Positions 16,723 to 25,906 of a DNA stretch of 64,000 nucleotides are shown here, piece after piece; the stretch's first letter is position 1, and each line of letters begins with the position of its first letter. This stretch comes from Streptomyces nojiriensis. Lineage in GTDB: Bacteria > Actinomycetota > Actinomycetes > Streptomycetales > Streptomycetaceae. The stretch spans positions 3,302,001 to 3,366,000 of the forward strand of contig NZ_CP071139.1 of the NCBI RefSeq assembly GCF_017639205.1, given 5' to 3'. A model generated the notes under the pieces. That model saw only the letters and a program-made list of their open reading frames with translations, was not told the origin of the DNA and made no database searches. Made by a program: the position numbers and the translations under genes.

Positions 16723-17985
16723 TCAGGCCTGTGGGGAGCGGGCGTCGTAGCGGGCGAAGTTGCGCCACCGCAGCGCGAGCAGACCCAGCACCAGTACGCA
16801 GGCCAGCCCGCCGCCCGTGACGGCCACGGTCGGGGAGACCAGGTCCGCGGTGGTCCCGGCGAGGAAGTCACCGAGCCGGGGCCCGCCCGCGACGACGATG
16901 ATGAAGACGCCCTGCAGGCGGCCCCGCATGTCGTCGGGGGTGGCGGCCTGGAGCATGGTCGTGCGGAACACCATCGACGCGGTGTCCGCGTACCCGGCCA
17001 GGGCCAGGAAGAACATGCCCAGCCACAGGTTCCGGGTGAGCCCGAACGCCGCGACGGCCAGCCCCCAGCCGGCGACGGCCAGCAGGATCGCCAGCCCGTG
17101 CCGGCGGATGCGTCCCTGCCAGCCGGAGAACAGCCCGCCGAGCAGCGCCCCGGCGGCCAGCGCGGCGACCAGCAGGCCGACCGTACCGGGGCCGCCGCCG
17201 TACCAGAGCACGGCGATGGCCGGGAACAGCGCCTTGGGCTGGGCGAGCACCATGGCGGCCAGGTCGGAGAAGAAGGTCATCCGGATGTTCGGCCGGGTGC
17301 CGAGGAAGCGCAGTCCGTCGAGCACGGAGGCCCTGCCCCGGGCGCCCTCGGCCCGGTCGGGCTTCATCGACGGCAGCTTCCACATCGCGTAGAGCGCGGC
17401 GCCGAAGGTGACGACGTCGATCAGGTAGGCCGTCCCGTAACCGGCGACGGTGACGATGACCCCACCGAGGGCCGGGCCGACCATCGACCCGAAGGTCATG
17501 GTCATCGAGTTCAGGGCGTTGGCTGCGGGCAGCTGTTCGACCGGGAGCAGCCGCGGGATCATGGCGGACCGCGCCGGTCCGGTGAGCGCCCCGCAGACCG
17601 CCTGGAGCGCGACGACGGCGTACAGGAACCAGACGCGGTGGAAGCCGAGCAGCGCGGCGGCGGCGAGCACGACCGACAGTGCGGCGGCGCCCATCGAGCT
17701 GTAGAGGCCGAGCTTGCGCCGGTCCACGGTGTCGGCGATCGCGCCGCCGTAGAGGCCGAAGACGACGAGCGGGACGAGCGAGAAGAGGCCGACGAGCCCG
17801 ACGGAGAAGCTGGACCGGGTGATGTCGTAGACCTGGAGCGAGATCGCGAGGGTGGTCATCGCCTGGCCGACCCACGAGATGGTTCCGCCGAACCACAGCC
17901 GCCGGTAGTCCGCGGATGCGCTCAGCGGGGTGAGGTCGGCGAATATGCGCTGCCAGAGCTGAGGTGGGGCGGTCGTCGGGGTCAC
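16723..17985 (-). CDS. MFS transporter (enterobactin exporter/EntS-like)
   Basis: 420 residues with about 12 membrane helices. YGGAIADTVDRRKLGL (about residues 80-95) is the MFS loop 2-3 motif, and GPARSAMIPRLLPVEQLPAANALNS is the loop typical of the MFS_3/EntS branch, which exports siderophores, macrolides and other drugs. The start is GTG 17985. A preceding glutamine- and proline-rich segment of about 10 residues is unremarkable. The transported compound is not predictable from context. Confidence 0.88.
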   Translation of the reverse strand: MTPTTAPPQLWQRIFADLTPLSASADYRRLWFGGTISWVGQAMTTLAISLQVYDITRSSFSVGLVGLFSLVPLVVFGLYGGAIADTVDRRKLGLYSSMGAAALSVVLAAAALLGFHRVWFLYAVVALQAVCGALTGPARSAMIPRLLPVEQLPAANALNSMTMTFGSMVGPALGGVIVTVAGYGTAYLIDVVTFGAALYAMWKLPSMKPDRAEGARGRASVLDGLRFLGTRPNIRMTFFSDLAAMVLAQPKALFPAIAVLWYGGGPGTVGLLVAALAAGALLGGLFSGWQGRIRRHGLAILLAVAGWGLAVAAFGLTRNLWLGMFFLALAGYADTASMVFRTTMLQAATPDDMRGRLQGVFIIVVAGGPRLGDFLAGTTADLVSPTVAVTGGGLACVLVLGLLALRWRNFARYDARSPQA

Positions 17986-18199
17986 AGCGGATGATAACCA
18001 CCGGCCGTCCGCCGCCCTCCTTGAATTTCGGCCCCGCCACACACCGGCAACAGTCGCCACATCCGGCTCCGGACTCCCGGACCGGGCGGCGCATTACCGG
18101 TAACTCGCCACTATCACCGGACATTTGACCGAATCGACGTGCGCTCCTCACCTCGGGTTCAGCTCATGATGAAAAGACTCGTATGTCCAGGGAGGCGTA

Positions 18200-19357
18200 G
18201 TGATCGAACCTGGCAACAGCACCACGAGCACCGGCACGACGCAGAACACGGTGCGCCCCACCGTCCCCCTCACCGTCGGCGTCGAGGAGGAGTTCCTGCT
18301 CGTCGACGCCCGCAGCCTGCGGGTGGTCCCCGCCGCCCCGCTGGTCCTGGCGACGGCCGGCGGGCTGCCCGGCGAGCTCCACCCCGAGGGCACCCGCTAC
18401 CAGGTGGAGATATCGACCCCGATAGCCCACTCGGCGGCCTCGCTGCGCGCCGAGCTCGCCGCCCTGCGGCGCACCGTCGGCCGCGCCGCCCGCACCCACG
18501 GCTGCCGGCTGCTGGCCGCCCCCTCGCCGGTCGTCGCCGTGGAGGGGCCGCTGCACCTGACCGACGACCTGCCGCGCCAGCGCGAGCAGCACCGCCGCTT
18601 CGGCGCGCTCACCGACACGCTGGTCAGCTGCGGCCGCCACATCCACATCGGCACGCTCGACGTGGACACGGCGGTGGCCGTGTCCAACCGGATCAGACCC
18701 TGGCTGCCCACGCTGATCGCGCTGGCCGCCAACTCGCCGTTCTGGGGCGGCCGTGACACCGGCCATGCCAGCTGGCGGGCGATGGCCTGGTCCGGCTGGC
18801 CCTCGGCGGGCCTGCCCCCGCACTTCACGTCCACGGCGCACTTCCGGCGCTCGGTTCAGACGCTGCTCGGCTCCGGGGCGGCCCTGGACACCAAGATGGT
18901 CTACTGGGACCTCCGCCCCTCCGGGCACTGGCCGACGCTCGAGATCCGGGCGCCCGACATGTCCCCGGACATCGACTCGGCCGTCCTGCAGGCCGAACTG
19001 GCCCGCGCGCTGGTCTCCACGGCGCTGCGCGAGATCGCGGAGCGCCGCCCCGAACCGGCCGTACGGGACGACGTACTGCGCCTCGCGCGCTGGCGGGCGG
19101 CCCACGACGGCCTGGAGGGCTTCGGCCTCGACCCGTACACGGGGACGGAACTCCCCGCGGCGGACCTCGCGGAGGCCCTGCTGGACCTGGTCGCCCCGGA
19201 ACTGGCCGCCGCCGGCGACCTCGACCACGCCGCCAAGACCCTGGCGACCCTCCTGCGCGACGGCTCGGGCGCCCACCGCCAACGGATGGTGTTCGCCCGC
19301 CGCCAAGACCTCACGGACGTCCTGCGCCACCTCACGGACGAGACGGAGGACTTCTGA
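18200..19357 (+). CDS. Glutamate-cysteine ligase-like carboxylate-amine ligase (YbdK family)
   Basis: A 385-residue cytosolic ATP-dependent ligase. TVGVEEEFLLVD (residues 25-36) is the family's metal/glutamate motif, followed by YQVEISTPIAHS, GRHIHIGTLD and WPTLEIRAPDMSPD. YbdK-type enzymes have weak gamma-glutamylcysteine synthetase activity, so the physiological product in Streptomyces (which uses mycothiol) is uncertain. The start is GTG 18200 after GGGAGG. It reads toward the minus-strand tRNA genes. Confidence 0.88.
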   Translation: MIEPGNSTTSTGTTQNTVRPTVPLTVGVEEEFLLVDARSLRVVPAAPLVLATAGGLPGELHPEGTRYQVEISTPIAHSAASLRAELAALRRTVGRAARTHGCRLLAAPSPVVAVEGPLHLTDDLPRQREQHRRFGALTDTLVSCGRHIHIGTLDVDTAVAVSNRIRPWLPTLIALAANSPFWGGRDTGHASWRAMAWSGWPSAGLPPHFTSTAHFRRSVQTLLGSGAALDTKMVYWDLRPSGHWPTLEIRAPDMSPDIDSAVLQAELARALVSTALREIAERRPEPAVRDDVLRLARWRAAHDGLEGFGLDPYTGTELPAADLAEALLDLVAPELAAAGDLDHAAKTLATLLRDGSGAHRQRMVFARRQDLTDVLRHLTDETEDF

Positions 19358-19566
19358 CCCACCCGGCCCCGCCCCCGTACCCCCGGCACTCCGGAGCCGG
19401 GGGTACGAGTCCGCGGGTCCGCGGACGCTGCGATGCCGAACGCCGGAAGAGGACCGGCGCACGGCCGACCGTCCCGGGGAAGGAAGGCGGCCTTCTCCGA
19501 GCGCGGCGAACGATCGTTTCCATGAGCTCCGCCGGCGGTCGGATCACCGCCCGCAAGAAACGCCGA

Positions 19567-19600
19567 AGCCGCAGGTGCGATCGTTTCTGCACCTGCGGCT
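19567..19600 (-). terminator. Terminator downstream of tRNA(CAU)
   Basis: A perfect 12-bp stem (19567-19578 with 19589-19600) around a 10-base loop, ending 5 bases beyond the tRNA 3' end on the minus strand and followed there by TTTCTT. Confidence 0.75.
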
Positions 19601-19605
19601 CGCAG

Positions 19606-19679
19606 TGGGGCGGGTGGGACTCGAACCCACGGCCGACGGATTATGAGTCCGCTGCTCTAACCGGCTGAGCTACCGCCCC
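19606..19679 (-). tRNA. tRNA with anticodon CAU (Ile2 or elongator Met)
   Basis: A 74-nt cloverleaf: acceptor GGGGCGG/CCGCCCC, D-arm GCTC..GAGC, anticodon stem GCGGA/TCCGT with loop CTCATAA, T-arm GTGGG/CCCAC with TTCGAGT, discriminator A, no encoded CCA. It lacks the three G-C pairs in the anticodon stem expected of an initiator. CAU could be elongator Met or, after lysidine modification of C34, Ile2 for AUA codons; the acceptor stem reminds me more of Ile2. Confidence 0.92.
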
Positions 19680-19833
19680 TTCACGGCGTGGCGCGTACAC
19701 GTGTGCGCGCCGTCTGCCGCAGCATAGCCGCTCATACGATCTCCTGCCTCGGATGCCTCGCATGATCGGCTTCGCCTGCTCAGAGAGACCGCGCCGAGGG
19801 CTGTCCGGTTCCCGGACGGGGCGACAAAGAAAA

Positions 19834-19859
19834 GAAGAGGACCCCTCGGGGTCCTCTTC
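19834..19859 (-). terminator. Intrinsic terminator after the tRNA-Asn pair
   Basis: A 12-bp perfect inverted repeat (19834-19845 with 19848-19859); the end pairs nearest the centre form the loop. On the minus strand it is followed by TTTCTTTG. It starts 10 bases downstream of tRNA-Asn. Confidence 0.85.
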
Positions 19860-19869
19860 CTCTTCCTTG

Positions 19870-19942
19870 CTCCCCCGGCTGGACTCGAACCAGCAACCCT
19901 CCGGTTAACAGCCGAATGCTCTGCCAATTGAGCTACAGGGGA
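19870..19942 (-). tRNA. tRNA-Asn (GTT), copy 1
   Basis: A 73-nt cloverleaf with acceptor TCCCCTG/CGGGGGA, anticodon loop CTGTTAA (GTT) and T-loop TTCGAGT, discriminator G, no encoded CCA. The anticodon stem is TTCGG/CCGGA (one G-T wobble). It lies 5 bases after the second Asn gene on the same strand, so the two are cotranscribed. Confidence 0.96.
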
Positions 19943-19947
19943 CCGCG

Positions 19948-20020
19948 CTCCCCCGACTGGACTCGAACCAGTAACCTGCCGGTTAACAGCCGGCTGCTCT
20001 GCCAATTGAGCTACAGGGGA
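19948..20020 (-). tRNA. tRNA-Asn (GTT), copy 2
   Basis: Same length and anticodon as the neighbouring copy, but with anticodon stem GCCGG/CCGGC and T-stem ACTGG/CCAGT. All stem differences from copy 1 are compensated, so both should fold. It is the promoter-proximal member of the pair. Confidence 0.96.
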
Positions 20021-20165
20021 TTGCTGCGGTGCATCGAACAGCCCACCTCCGGCGTTGCCGGGGGGCGAGTGCCCGTTGCGAGTCATAGATTAGCGCAAGC
20101 AGGGGGGTGCTCCGCCAATCGGTATCGACAGCGGGCCGGGCACCACACGACGAAGGGTGACAGGC

Positions 20166-20468
20166 ATGCGGTACAAGGTCACGTTCGTGGTCGGACTGGC
20201 CCTCGGGTACGTGCTCGGAACCCGGGCCGGACGCGAGCGCTACGAGCAGATGCGGAAGTCCGCGCGGCAGCTCGCCCAGAACCCCGCGGTGCGCAACGCC
20301 GCCGAGACCGCGGGGCACACCGGGCGGGAGTTCGCCGGGAAGGCCTTCACCGCGGTGAGCCACAAGGTCGGCGACGCCGTCCCGGACTCGCTCAGCGGGC
20401 GGGTACGCGGGCTGCGCGGCCGGGCCGGCGGCGCCGGCGAGGACGACTGGGGCACCAGCAACACCTGA
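20166..20468 (+). CDS. Small YtxH-like membrane-anchored protein
   Basis: A 100-residue protein with one N-terminal hydrophobic segment (about residues 4-18, FVVGLALGYVLGTRAGR), followed by a helical, charged region with ERYEQMRKSARQL and a flexible tail. The G-x-x-x-G-rich segment followed by GRERYE is the pattern of YtxH-like proteins, which are general-stress proteins of unknown mechanism. ATG 20166 follows AAGGGTG; an in-frame GTG at 20157 is the alternative. Confidence 0.75.
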   Translation: MRYKVTFVVGLALGYVLGTRAGRERYEQMRKSARQLAQNPAVRNAAETAGHTGREFAGKAFTAVSHKVGDAVPDSLSGRVRGLRGRAGGAGEDDWGTSNT

Positions 20469-20564
20469 GCACCACCCGTCCGCACGCTGGGGCCCACGGG
20501 ATCCATGAGGTTCCGGGGGCTCCGGACCGGTCGACTCCGGCCCGCGTGCGGCAGAATTCACCGC

Positions 20565-22016
20565 ATGGGGATAGTCGCCGGGCTGGACAGCTCTTCCGCG
20601 TTCACACGCATCGTCGTCTGTGACACCGAGACCGGCGCCGTGCTGCGCCAGGGGTACGCGCCGCATCCACAGCCCACGGGTGAACCGGACGGCGGTGCGA
20701 ATCCCCACGAGACCGACCCGCAGGCCTGGCTCCTCTCGCTCGGCGAGGCCGCCGGCGGCGGGCTCCTCGAAGGGGTCCAGGCCATAGGGGTCTCCGCGCA
20801 GCAGCACGGCCTCCTGCCGCTGGACCCGCAGGGCGCCCTGGTGCGTCCCGCCCTCGTCGGCAACGACAAGCGCGGCCAGGTCGCCGCCGCCGACCTCGTC
20901 GACGCCCTCGGCGGCCGGCACGGCTGGGTCGAGGCGGTGGGCTCGGTCCCGCACTCCGCGCAGCCGGTCGCCAAGCTGGCCTGGCTGGCCCGCAACGAGC
21001 CCGAGACCGCCCGCCGGATCGCCGTGCTGATGTCCCCGCACGACTGGCTCGTCTGGCAGCTGCTGGGCCGCCCGGTGCGGCGGACCACCGACCGCGGCGG
21101 CGCCTCCGGTACCGGGTACTGGTCGGCGGCCACCGGGACCTGGCGCCCCGACCTGGTCGAGCTGGCGCTCGGGCACCGGGCCCTGCTGCCCGAGGTGCTC
21201 GGCCCGGCCGATGCCGCCGGGACCACGCCGGAGGGGCTGCTGATCTCCGCGGGCACCGGCGAGACGATGGCCGCCGCGCTCGGGCTGGGGCTGGGCCCCG
21301 GCGACGCCGTGGTCTCCCTCGGCGCCTCCGGTTCGGTGATGGCGGTGCACCACGAGGCGGTGTCGGAACCGGGCGGGCTCGTCACCTCGCTGGCCGACGC
21401 CAGCGGCATGCACCTGCCCGTGGTGAACACCTCCAATGCCGTACGGGCGCTGCGCGGCACCGCCGAACTGCTCGGCACCGATCTGGAGGGGCTGTCCGAG
21501 CTCGCGCTGAAGTCGACGCCGGGCGCGCACGGCCTCGTACTCCTGCCGTACCTGGAGGGTGAGCGGACCCCGAACCTGCCGCACGCCGCCGGCACCCTGT
21601 CCGGGCTGCGCCGGGACTCGATGAAACCGGAGCACCTGGCCCGGGCCGCCTTCGAGGGCATGCTGTGCGGGCTGGTGGACGCGCTGGACGTACTGCGCTC
21701 GCGCGGGGTCGAGATCCGCCGGGTGTTCCTGCTGGGCGCGGCGGCCGAGCTGCCCGCCATGCAGGCCGCGGCCCCCGGGCTGTTCGGTACGCAGGTCGTC
21801 GTACCGGCGCCGGCCGACTACGCGGCGCTGGGCGCGGCGCGCCAGGCGGCCTGGGCTCTCGGTGTGGCGCAGGGCACCCTGTCCCCGCACACCCCGCCGG
21901 TCTGGCCGGCTCCCGCGGCCCAGGTCTTCGAACCGGGCGAGGAGTTCGCGGCGTGGCAGGGGGTGCGCCAGCAGTACATCGCGACGCGGGAGCAGATCCA
22001 CCCCGGGGCGTTCTAG
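20565..22016 (+). CDS. FGGY carbohydrate kinase, xylulokinase-like
   Basis: 483 residues with the two-domain FGGY layout. GLDSSSAFTRIVV (residues 6-18) is the ATP phosphate-1 loop, GVSAQQHGLLPLD (about 75-87) is typical of xylulokinase, and VSLGASGSVMAVH is the phosphate-2 region. The signature LVLLPYLEGERTPNLPHAAG matches xylulokinases. It probably phosphorylates D-xylulose or a related ketose with ATP. No xylose isomerase or sugar transporter is adjacent, so the substrate is inferred only from motifs. Confidence 0.85.
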   Translation: MGIVAGLDSSSAFTRIVVCDTETGAVLRQGYAPHPQPTGEPDGGANPHETDPQAWLLSLGEAAGGGLLEGVQAIGVSAQQHGLLPLDPQGALVRPALVGNDKRGQVAAADLVDALGGRHGWVEAVGSVPHSAQPVAKLAWLARNEPETARRIAVLMSPHDWLVWQLLGRPVRRTTDRGGASGTGYWSAATGTWRPDLVELALGHRALLPEVLGPADAAGTTPEGLLISAGTGETMAAALGLGLGPGDAVVSLGASGSVMAVHHEAVSEPGGLVTSLADASGMHLPVVNTSNAVRALRGTAELLGTDLEGLSELALKSTPGAHGLVLLPYLEGERTPNLPHAAGTLSGLRRDSMKPEHLARAAFEGMLCGLVDALDVLRSRGVEIRRVFLLGAAAELPAMQAAAPGLFGTQVVVPAPADYAALGAARQAAWALGVAQGTLSPHTPPVWPAPAAQVFEPGEEFAAWQGVRQQYIATREQIHPGAF

Positions 22017-22165
22017 CGACGGCTCGGTCCGCGGGCTGGAGACGGCCTGGTACGCGGGGCGGGCTGGTCCTTTTGACCGGCCTTTGCGAAATCCGGTGGG
22101 GATCACAGGGCCGGTTGGCCCAAGATGGGTTGAACCCCCTCGATCATGCCGACCGGAGCCTGCGC

Positions 22166-23899
22166 GTGCTCATACGACTTCTGCGGACCCATTTGGGTAC
22201 GTACCGGAAACCCATCGCGGTGCTGGTCCTGCTGCAGCTGCTGCAGACCAGCGCCAGCCTCTACCTGCCCACACTCAACGCAGACATCATCGACAACGGT
22301 GTCGTCAACGGCGACACCGGCTACATCCTGCGCTTCGGGGCGCTGATGCTCGGTGTCTCCCTCGTCCAGCTCGTCTGCAACGTCGGAGCCGTCTACTACG
22401 GCGCCCGCACGGCCGCGGCCTTCGGCCGGGACGTCCGCGCCGCGATCTTCGACCGCGTGCAGAGCTTCTCGGCGCGGGAGCTGGGCCAGTTCGGCGCGCC
22501 GTCGCTGATCACCCGTACGACGAACGACGTCCAGCAGGTCCAGATGCTGGTGCTGATGACCTTCACCCTGATGGTCTCGGCCCCGATCATGTGCGTCGGC
22601 GGTATCGCCATGGCGCTCTCGCTCGACGTGAAGCTGTCGGGCGTGCTGCTCGCCGTCGTCCCGGTGCTCGGGGTCTCGGTCGGCGCGATCGTCTTCAGGA
22701 CGCGGCCGCTGTTCCGCCAGATGCAGGTGCGCCTGGACACCGTGAACCGGGTCCTGCGCGAGCAGATCACCGGCAACCGGGTGATCCGCGCCTTCGTCCG
22801 CGACGGCTACGAGAAGGACCGCTTCCGCGAGGCCAACGCCGACCTGACCGGCGTCTCCCTGGCCGCCGGCAAGCTCCTGGCCTTCATGTTCCCCGCGGTC
22901 ATCGTGGTCGTGAACATCTCCAGCGTCGCCGTCATCTGGTTCGGTGCGATGCGCGTCGACAGCGGCGGCATGGAGATCGGCCAGCTGACGGCCTTCCTCG
23001 CCTATCTGATGCAGATCGTCATGGCCGTGATGATGGCCACCTTCATGTTCATGATGGTGCCGCGCGCCGAGGTCTGCGGGGAGCGCATCCAGGAGGTCCT
23101 GGACACCGAGACCAGCGTGGTCCCGCCCAAGGACCCGGTGCGCGAACTCACCCGCCGCGGCCGCCTGGAGCTGCGCGGCGCCGACTTCCGCTACCCGGGC
23201 GCCGAGGCGCCGGTGCTGCGCGGGGTGGACCTGGTGGCCCGCCCCGGCGAGACCACGGCGGTCATCGGCTCCACCGGAAGCGGCAAGTCCACGCTGCTGG
23301 GCCTGGTCCCGCGCCTGTTCGACGCGACCGGCGGCGAGGTCCTCGTCGACGGGGAGGACGTCCGCGCGCTCGACCCGGACCTGCTGGCCAGGACGGTCGG
23401 CATGGTGCCGCAGAAGCCGTACCTGTTCTCCGGGACCATCGCCTCCAACCTGCGCTACGGGCGCCCGGACGCGAGCGACGAAGAACTCTGGCAGGCGCTA
23501 GAGGTGGCCCAGGCCAAGGAGTTCGTCTCCGCGCTGGAGGGTGGCCTGGAGGCGCCCGTCAGCCAGGGCGGGACCAATGTCTCCGGCGGCCAGCGCCAGC
23601 GTCTGGCCATCGCCCGCACGCTCGTGCAGCGCCCGGAGATCTACCTCTTCGACGACTCCTTCTCGGCCCTGGACTACGCGACGGACGCGGCGCTGCGCGC
23701 GGCGCTCGCCCGCGAGACCGAGGACGCGACCGTGGTCATCGTCGCCCAGCGGGTCTCCACGATCCGCGACGCCGACCGGATCATCGTCCTGGACGAGGGC
23801 CAGGTCGTGGGCGAGGGACGCCACCACGAGCTGATGGCCGGCAACGAGACCTACCGGGAGATCGTGCTCTCCCAGCTGACGGAGGCGGAGGCCGCATGA
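22166..23899 (+). CDS. ABC exporter half-transporter, subunit 1 (degenerate Walker B)
   Basis: 577 residues: six membrane helices (about 15-310) and an ATPase domain. Walker A is GSTGSGKST (about 368), the signature VSGGQ is canonical (about 471), but Walker B reads LFDDSFSALD, with Asp where the catalytic Glu should be. It is one half of a heterodimer with the next gene (ATGA overlap). The intact signature serves the partner's active site. GTG 22166 has GGAG 7 bases upstream. The substrate is likely a drug or lipid, but this is not determinable. Confidence 0.93.
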   Translation: MLIRLLRTHLGTYRKPIAVLVLLQLLQTSASLYLPTLNADIIDNGVVNGDTGYILRFGALMLGVSLVQLVCNVGAVYYGARTAAAFGRDVRAAIFDRVQSFSARELGQFGAPSLITRTTNDVQQVQMLVLMTFTLMVSAPIMCVGGIAMALSLDVKLSGVLLAVVPVLGVSVGAIVFRTRPLFRQMQVRLDTVNRVLREQITGNRVIRAFVRDGYEKDRFREANADLTGVSLAAGKLLAFMFPAVIVVVNISSVAVIWFGAMRVDSGGMEIGQLTAFLAYLMQIVMAVMMATFMFMMVPRAEVCGERIQEVLDTETSVVPPKDPVRELTRRGRLELRGADFRYPGAEAPVLRGVDLVARPGETTAVIGSTGSGKSTLLGLVPRLFDATGGEVLVDGEDVRALDPDLLARTVGMVPQKPYLFSGTIASNLRYGRPDASDEELWQALEVAQAKEFVSALEGGLEAPVSQGGTNVSGGQRQRLAIARTLVQRPEIYLFDDSFSALDYATDAALRAALARETEDATVVIVAQRVSTIRDADRIIVLDEGQVVGEGRHHELMAGNETYREIVLSQLTEAEAA

Positions 23900-25818
23900 G
23901 CGGGCCCGGAGGACGGATGATGATGGGGCCGGCCCAGCGGTCCATGGACTTCAAGGGTTCGGGCAAGCGGCTGCTGCGCCAGCTCGCGTACGACCGGGCC
24001 AAGATCTGGGGCATGGTCGCGGCCGTCGTCGGCAGCGTCGGCTGTGCGGTGGTGGGCCCGAAGATCCTGGGTGAGGCCACCGACCTGGTGTTCGCGGGGA
24101 TCGTCGGCCGGGAGATGCCGGCCGGGATCACCAAGCAGCAGGCGCTGGACGGTCTGCGGGCCAAGGGCCAGGACGGTATGGCGGACATGCTCGCCGGGAC
24201 CGACTTCACCCCGGGGCAGGGCATCGACTTCGGCGCCGTCGGGGTCGTCGCGATCTGGGCGCTGGTGGTCTTCACCCTGGCCGGCCTGCTGATGCTGGTC
24301 GCCACGCGGCTGTCGAACCACGTCATGAACGGCACCGTCTACCGGATGCGCGAGGAGCTCCAGGCGAAGCTGTCGCGGCTGCCGCTGTCGTACTTCGACC
24401 AGCAGAAGCGCGGCGAGGTGCTGAGCCGGGCCACGAACGACATCGACAACATCGGGCAGACGATCCAGCAGACGATGGGCCAGCTGCTGAACTCGCTGCT
24501 GACCATCGTCGGCGTGCTGGTGATGATGTTCTGGATCTCTCCGCTGCTGGCGCTGGTCGCGCTGGTGACCGTACCGCTGTCGGTCTTCGTCGCCGCGAAG
24601 ATCGGCAAGAAGTCGCAGCCGCAGTTCGTGGCGCAGTGGAAGGCGACCGGCGCGCTCAACGCCCACATCGAGGAGATGTACTCGGGCCACAGCCTGGTCA
24701 AGGTCTTCGGCCGGCAGCGGGAGTCCGCGGCCGTCTTCGCCGAGCAGAACGAGGCGCTGTACCGGGCCTCGTTCAAGGCGCAGCTGGTCAGCGGCATCAT
24801 GCAGCCGGTGATGTTCTTCATCTCGAACATCAACTACGTGCTGATAGCCGTAGTGGGCGGGCTCCGGGTCGCCTCCGGCACCCTGTCGATCGGGGACGTG
24901 CAGGCCTTCATCCAGTACTCGCGGCAGTTCTCGATGCCCCTGACGCAGGTCGCCTCGATGGCGAACCTCGTCCAGTCCGGTGTCGCCTCGGCCGAGCGCG
25001 TGTACGAGCTGCTGGACGCGCCGGAGCAGGAGCCGGACGCCGAGGTTCCGGAGCGTCCGCAGGAGCTGCGCGGTCAGGTCACCTTCGACAAGGTGGCCTT
25101 CCGCTACGAGCCGGACAAGCCACTGATCGAGAACCTCTCGCTCACGGTCGAGCCGGGCCACACGGTCGCGATCGTCGGCCCGACCGGCGCCGGCAAGACC
25201 ACGCTGGTCAATCTGCTGATGCGGTTCTACGAGGTCACGGGCGGCGAGATCGCCCTCGACGGGGTGGACATCGCGAAGATGACCCGCGAGGAACTGCGCG
25301 ACGGCATCGGCATGGTGCTGCAGGACACCTGGCTGTTCGGCGGCACCATCGCGGAGAACATCGCCTACGGTGCTTCGCGCGAGGTCACGCGCGCCGAGAT
25401 CGAGGAGGCGGCGCGGGCCGCCCACGCGGACCGGTTCATCCGCACCCTGCCGGACGGCTACGACACCGTGCTGGACGACGAGGGCGCGGGGGTCAGCGCG
25501 GGCGAGAAGCAGCTGATCACCATCGCCCGGGCGTTCCTGTCGGAGCCGGTGATCCTGGTGCTCGACGAGGCGACGAGCTCGGTTGACACCCGTACCGAGG
25601 TGCTGATCCAGAAGGCGATGGCGCGCCTCGCGCGCGGCCGTACGTCCTTCGTGATCGCGCACCGGCTCTCCACGATCCGCGATGCGGACGTGATCCTGGT
25701 GATGGAGAGCGGATCGATCGTGGAACAGGGCACGCACGAGGAGCTGCTGGCCTCGGGCGGCGCGTACGCGCGGCTGTACGCGGCGCAGTTCGCGCAGGCG
25801 GTGGCCGAGGTCGACTAG
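23896..25818 (+). CDS. ABC exporter half-transporter, subunit 2 (catalytic ATPase)
   Basis: 640 residues with a 70-residue insertion between membrane helices 1 and 2 (FAGIVGREMPAGITKQQ to GIDFGAVG). Walker A is GPTGAGKTT (about 428) and Walker B is LVLDEATSSVD with the catalytic Glu present; the signature is VSAGEKQ, altered from LSGGQ. Paired with subunit 1 this gives one consensus and one degenerate ATP site, as in BmrCD or TM287/288. Both genes belong to one operon and are followed by a strong terminator. Confidence 0.94.
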   Translation: MSGPGGRMMMGPAQRSMDFKGSGKRLLRQLAYDRAKIWGMVAAVVGSVGCAVVGPKILGEATDLVFAGIVGREMPAGITKQQALDGLRAKGQDGMADMLAGTDFTPGQGIDFGAVGVVAIWALVVFTLAGLLMLVATRLSNHVMNGTVYRMREELQAKLSRLPLSYFDQQKRGEVLSRATNDIDNIGQTIQQTMGQLLNSLLTIVGVLVMMFWISPLLALVALVTVPLSVFVAAKIGKKSQPQFVAQWKATGALNAHIEEMYSGHSLVKVFGRQRESAAVFAEQNEALYRASFKAQLVSGIMQPVMFFISNINYVLIAVVGGLRVASGTLSIGDVQAFIQYSRQFSMPLTQVASMANLVQSGVASAERVYELLDAPEQEPDAEVPERPQELRGQVTFDKVAFRYEPDKPLIENLSLTVEPGHTVAIVGPTGAGKTTLVNLLMRFYEVTGGEIALDGVDIAKMTREELRDGIGMVLQDTWLFGGTIAENIAYGASREVTRAEIEEAARAAHADRFIRTLPDGYDTVLDDEGAGVSAGEKQLITIARAFLSEPVILVLDEATSSVDTRTEVLIQKAMARLARGRTSFVIAHRLSTIRDADVILVMESGSIVEQGTHEELLASGGAYARLYAAQFAQAVAEVD

Positions 25819-25840
25819 CGGTCGCTGCCGTACGTCGCTT

Positions 25841-25889
25841 GGCGGAGGGGCACTCGGGTACGGGACACGTACCCGGGTGCCCCTCCGCC
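25841..25889 (+). terminator. Strong terminator after the ABC exporter operon
   Basis: A 22-bp stem (25841-25862 with 25868-25889) with a single T-G wobble position and a 5-base loop, 22 bases past the stop. Confidence 0.9.
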
Positions 25890-25906
25890 GTCGTTAGCAT
25901 GACGGC

